This document shows positions 7,208 through 7,678 of a stretch of 7,678 bases of DNA, piece by piece; position 1 is the stretch's first letter; each line of letters starts with the position of its first letter. Made by a program: the position numbers and the translations under genes. The DNA is from JAYGED01 sp046582565 (GTDB lineage Bacteria; Pseudomonadota; Alphaproteobacteria; JAAXGF01): NCBI GenBank assembly GCA_046582565.1, contig JAYGED010000291.1, positions 1 through 7,678 on the forward strand, read 5' to 3'. The notes below the pieces were generated by a model that worked only from the letters and a program-made list of their open reading frames with translations, did not search any database and was not told the origin of the DNA.

Positions 7208-7399
7208 ATGATCGCAGATATCGTCATCCAACGGGCCGCGACAGAGCTCATCGAGCGTTACGGCGACAATGCGACCGCCGTTGCCCAGGCACGCGTAAAG
7301 GCGCTTTCCGCGGGCCAGGACCAATCGGGGATGAATATCGCATGCCGAGTCCTGTCGACGTTGGAGACCATACTCGAAAGCAAGCGGAAACGGCCTTAA
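7208..7399 (+). CDS. Small hypothetical protein, 63 residues
   Basis: I do not recognise a named function. The protein begins MIADIVIQRAATELIERYGD, has no signal peptide, membrane segment or cysteine pair, and reads as two amphipathic helices (about residues 4-28 and 42-58) with a basic tail ending KRKRP. It resembles, from memory only, small alphaproteobacterial proteins of the 'xxRxAxxLIxxHGxxA' style that are predicted helical and uncharacterised. I chose ATG at 7208; an upstream TTG at 7181 would add nine residues but has no clear ribosome-binding site. The site before 7208 is also weak (CTGAAG). It diverges from the synthetase gene, and its TAA stop overlaps the stop of the convergent truncated gene in TTAA at 7396-7399. 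Confidence 0.65.
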   Translation: MIADIVIQRAATELIERYGDNATAVAQARVKALSAGQDQSGMNIACRVLSTLETILESKRKRP

Positions 7400-7541
7400 G
7401 CAGCGTCCCCGGCCGTAAAATGCAGATAGAGGTGGTTGAGGGCCTCAGCGATCAATTCACGGCTGAAACCGGGCGGCGTTTTGCGAAACTTGCAGGCGGC
7501 GACCACGTGATCGGTGATGAACTTGGGCTGATAAAAGCCTA
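7396..7541 (-). pseudogene. 3' end of an unidentified gene, cut by the IS630 insertion
   Basis: Left of the IS630 junction the minus strand stays open for about 47 codons, from LGFYQPKFITDHVVAACKF to FTAGDAA and a TAA stop at 7396-7398. Third positions are mostly G or C and the residue mix, with a plausible helix around FSRELIAEALNHLYLHF, looks like real protein. I do not recognise the family. The start and most of the gene are missing at the point where the IS630 transposase ends, so this is best read as the tail of an interrupted gene whose 5' part may lie beyond the element. It could instead be a chance open frame. Confidence 0.45.
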
Positions 7542-7678
7542 GTGGATTGAATCTAACACTTGGAACCCACGGTTTCTGGCTGCGATGATGTCGTCGGGGT
7601 TGGCGCTCCACATGAATGGCTTTGCCTCGGTATCGTTGTGTTCGGCGATGAAGCGGTTAATGGCGACTTGCAGATCGC
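7539..7678 (-). CDS. IS630-family transposase, C-terminal 45 residues (partial)
   Basis: IS630-family transposases are DDE enzymes that insert at TA, often within CTAG. The minus strand from 7678 reads DLQVAINRFIAEHN, then KPFMWSANPDDIIAA, and ends VLDSIH with TAG at 7539-7541. The pattern (I/V)xRFIxxxN...KPFxWxAxPxxII...VL(D/E)S(I/L)H is the standard C-terminus of this family, including the final Trp-rich loop and last helix. The rest of the gene lies beyond the right edge, so catalytic residues cannot be checked. Confidence 0.9.
   Translation of the reverse strand, partial: DLQVAINRFIAEHNDTEAKPFMWSANPDDIIAARNRGFQVLDSIH
7540..7678 (-). mobile_element. IS630-family insertion sequence, transposase 3' end and tip
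   Basis: The element tip is placed at the CTAG at 7539-7542, because IS630-type elements duplicate TA and prefer CTAG, and because recognisable transposase ends exactly there. The predicted terminal repeat would then begin GTGGATTGAATC at 7542 and encode the last transposase residues. The other end is outside the window, so the inverted repeat cannot be confirmed. Confidence 0.6.

Noticed and set aside
7342..7542. Plus-strand open frame of 66 codons overlapping the end of the small gene
   Set aside because: It overlaps the 63-residue gene in another frame, lacks a ribosome-binding site, and runs opposite the more protein-like minus-strand gene tail.
1..7678. CRISPR array, tRNA or rRNA, toxin-antitoxin, phage or defence module
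   Set aside because: I saw no spaced direct repeats, no cloverleaf-like sequence and no characteristic proteins. The only mobile DNA is the two IS ends.

Overview
The window is high-GC DNA whose gene content points to an alphaproteobacterium, probably Rhodospirillales-like. The clues are the fused indolepyruvate:ferredoxin oxidoreductase with a C-terminal DUF6537 region, a FadD15-like acyl-CoA synthetase, a DUF4214 remnant and the IS3/IS630 transposase types. The taxonomic call is an inference from protein style, not from a marker gene.

Layout. Positions 1 to about 154 hold the end of an IS3-family insertion sequence, with the first 28 codons of its OrfA on the minus strand. Right next to it, on the plus strand, lies the 3' remnant of a DUF4214 (RTX-type secreted protein) gene, to 413. 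The core is a minus-strand cluster of three intact genes, read right to left: an AMP-forming long-chain-type acyl-CoA synthetase (7025 to 5247), a 1159-residue fused indolepyruvate:ferredoxin oxidoreductase (5187 to 1708), and a coenzyme F420 hydrogenase/dehydrogenase beta-subunit (FrhB-like) iron-sulfur flavoprotein (1699 to 434). The spacings are 59 and 8 bases. The ribosome-binding site of the third gene overlaps the stop codon of the second, so these two are very likely co-transcribed and translationally coupled. To the right, past a 182-base intergenic region, is a divergent 63-residue conserved-looking small protein (7208-7399). It converges on a truncated minus-strand gene end (7396-7541), which abuts the 3' end of an IS630-family transposase (7539-7678) at a CTAG sequence, the preferred IS630 target.

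How the genes may work together. The oxidoreductase should decarboxylate aryl (or branched) 2-oxo acids from amino-acid transamination to acyl-CoA, passing electrons through its built-in iron-sulfur region. The acyl-CoA synthetase could activate the matching free acid or a longer fatty acid. The FrhB-like protein, with about nine conserved-looking cysteines, is a candidate electron-accepting partner for the oxidoreductase. This link is inferred from tight coupling and cofactor logic and is the most interesting hypothesis here. The metabolic cluster is flanked on both sides by IS-broken gene ends, so the neighbourhood has been rearranged. I see no CRISPR array, tRNA, rRNA, phage or defence module.
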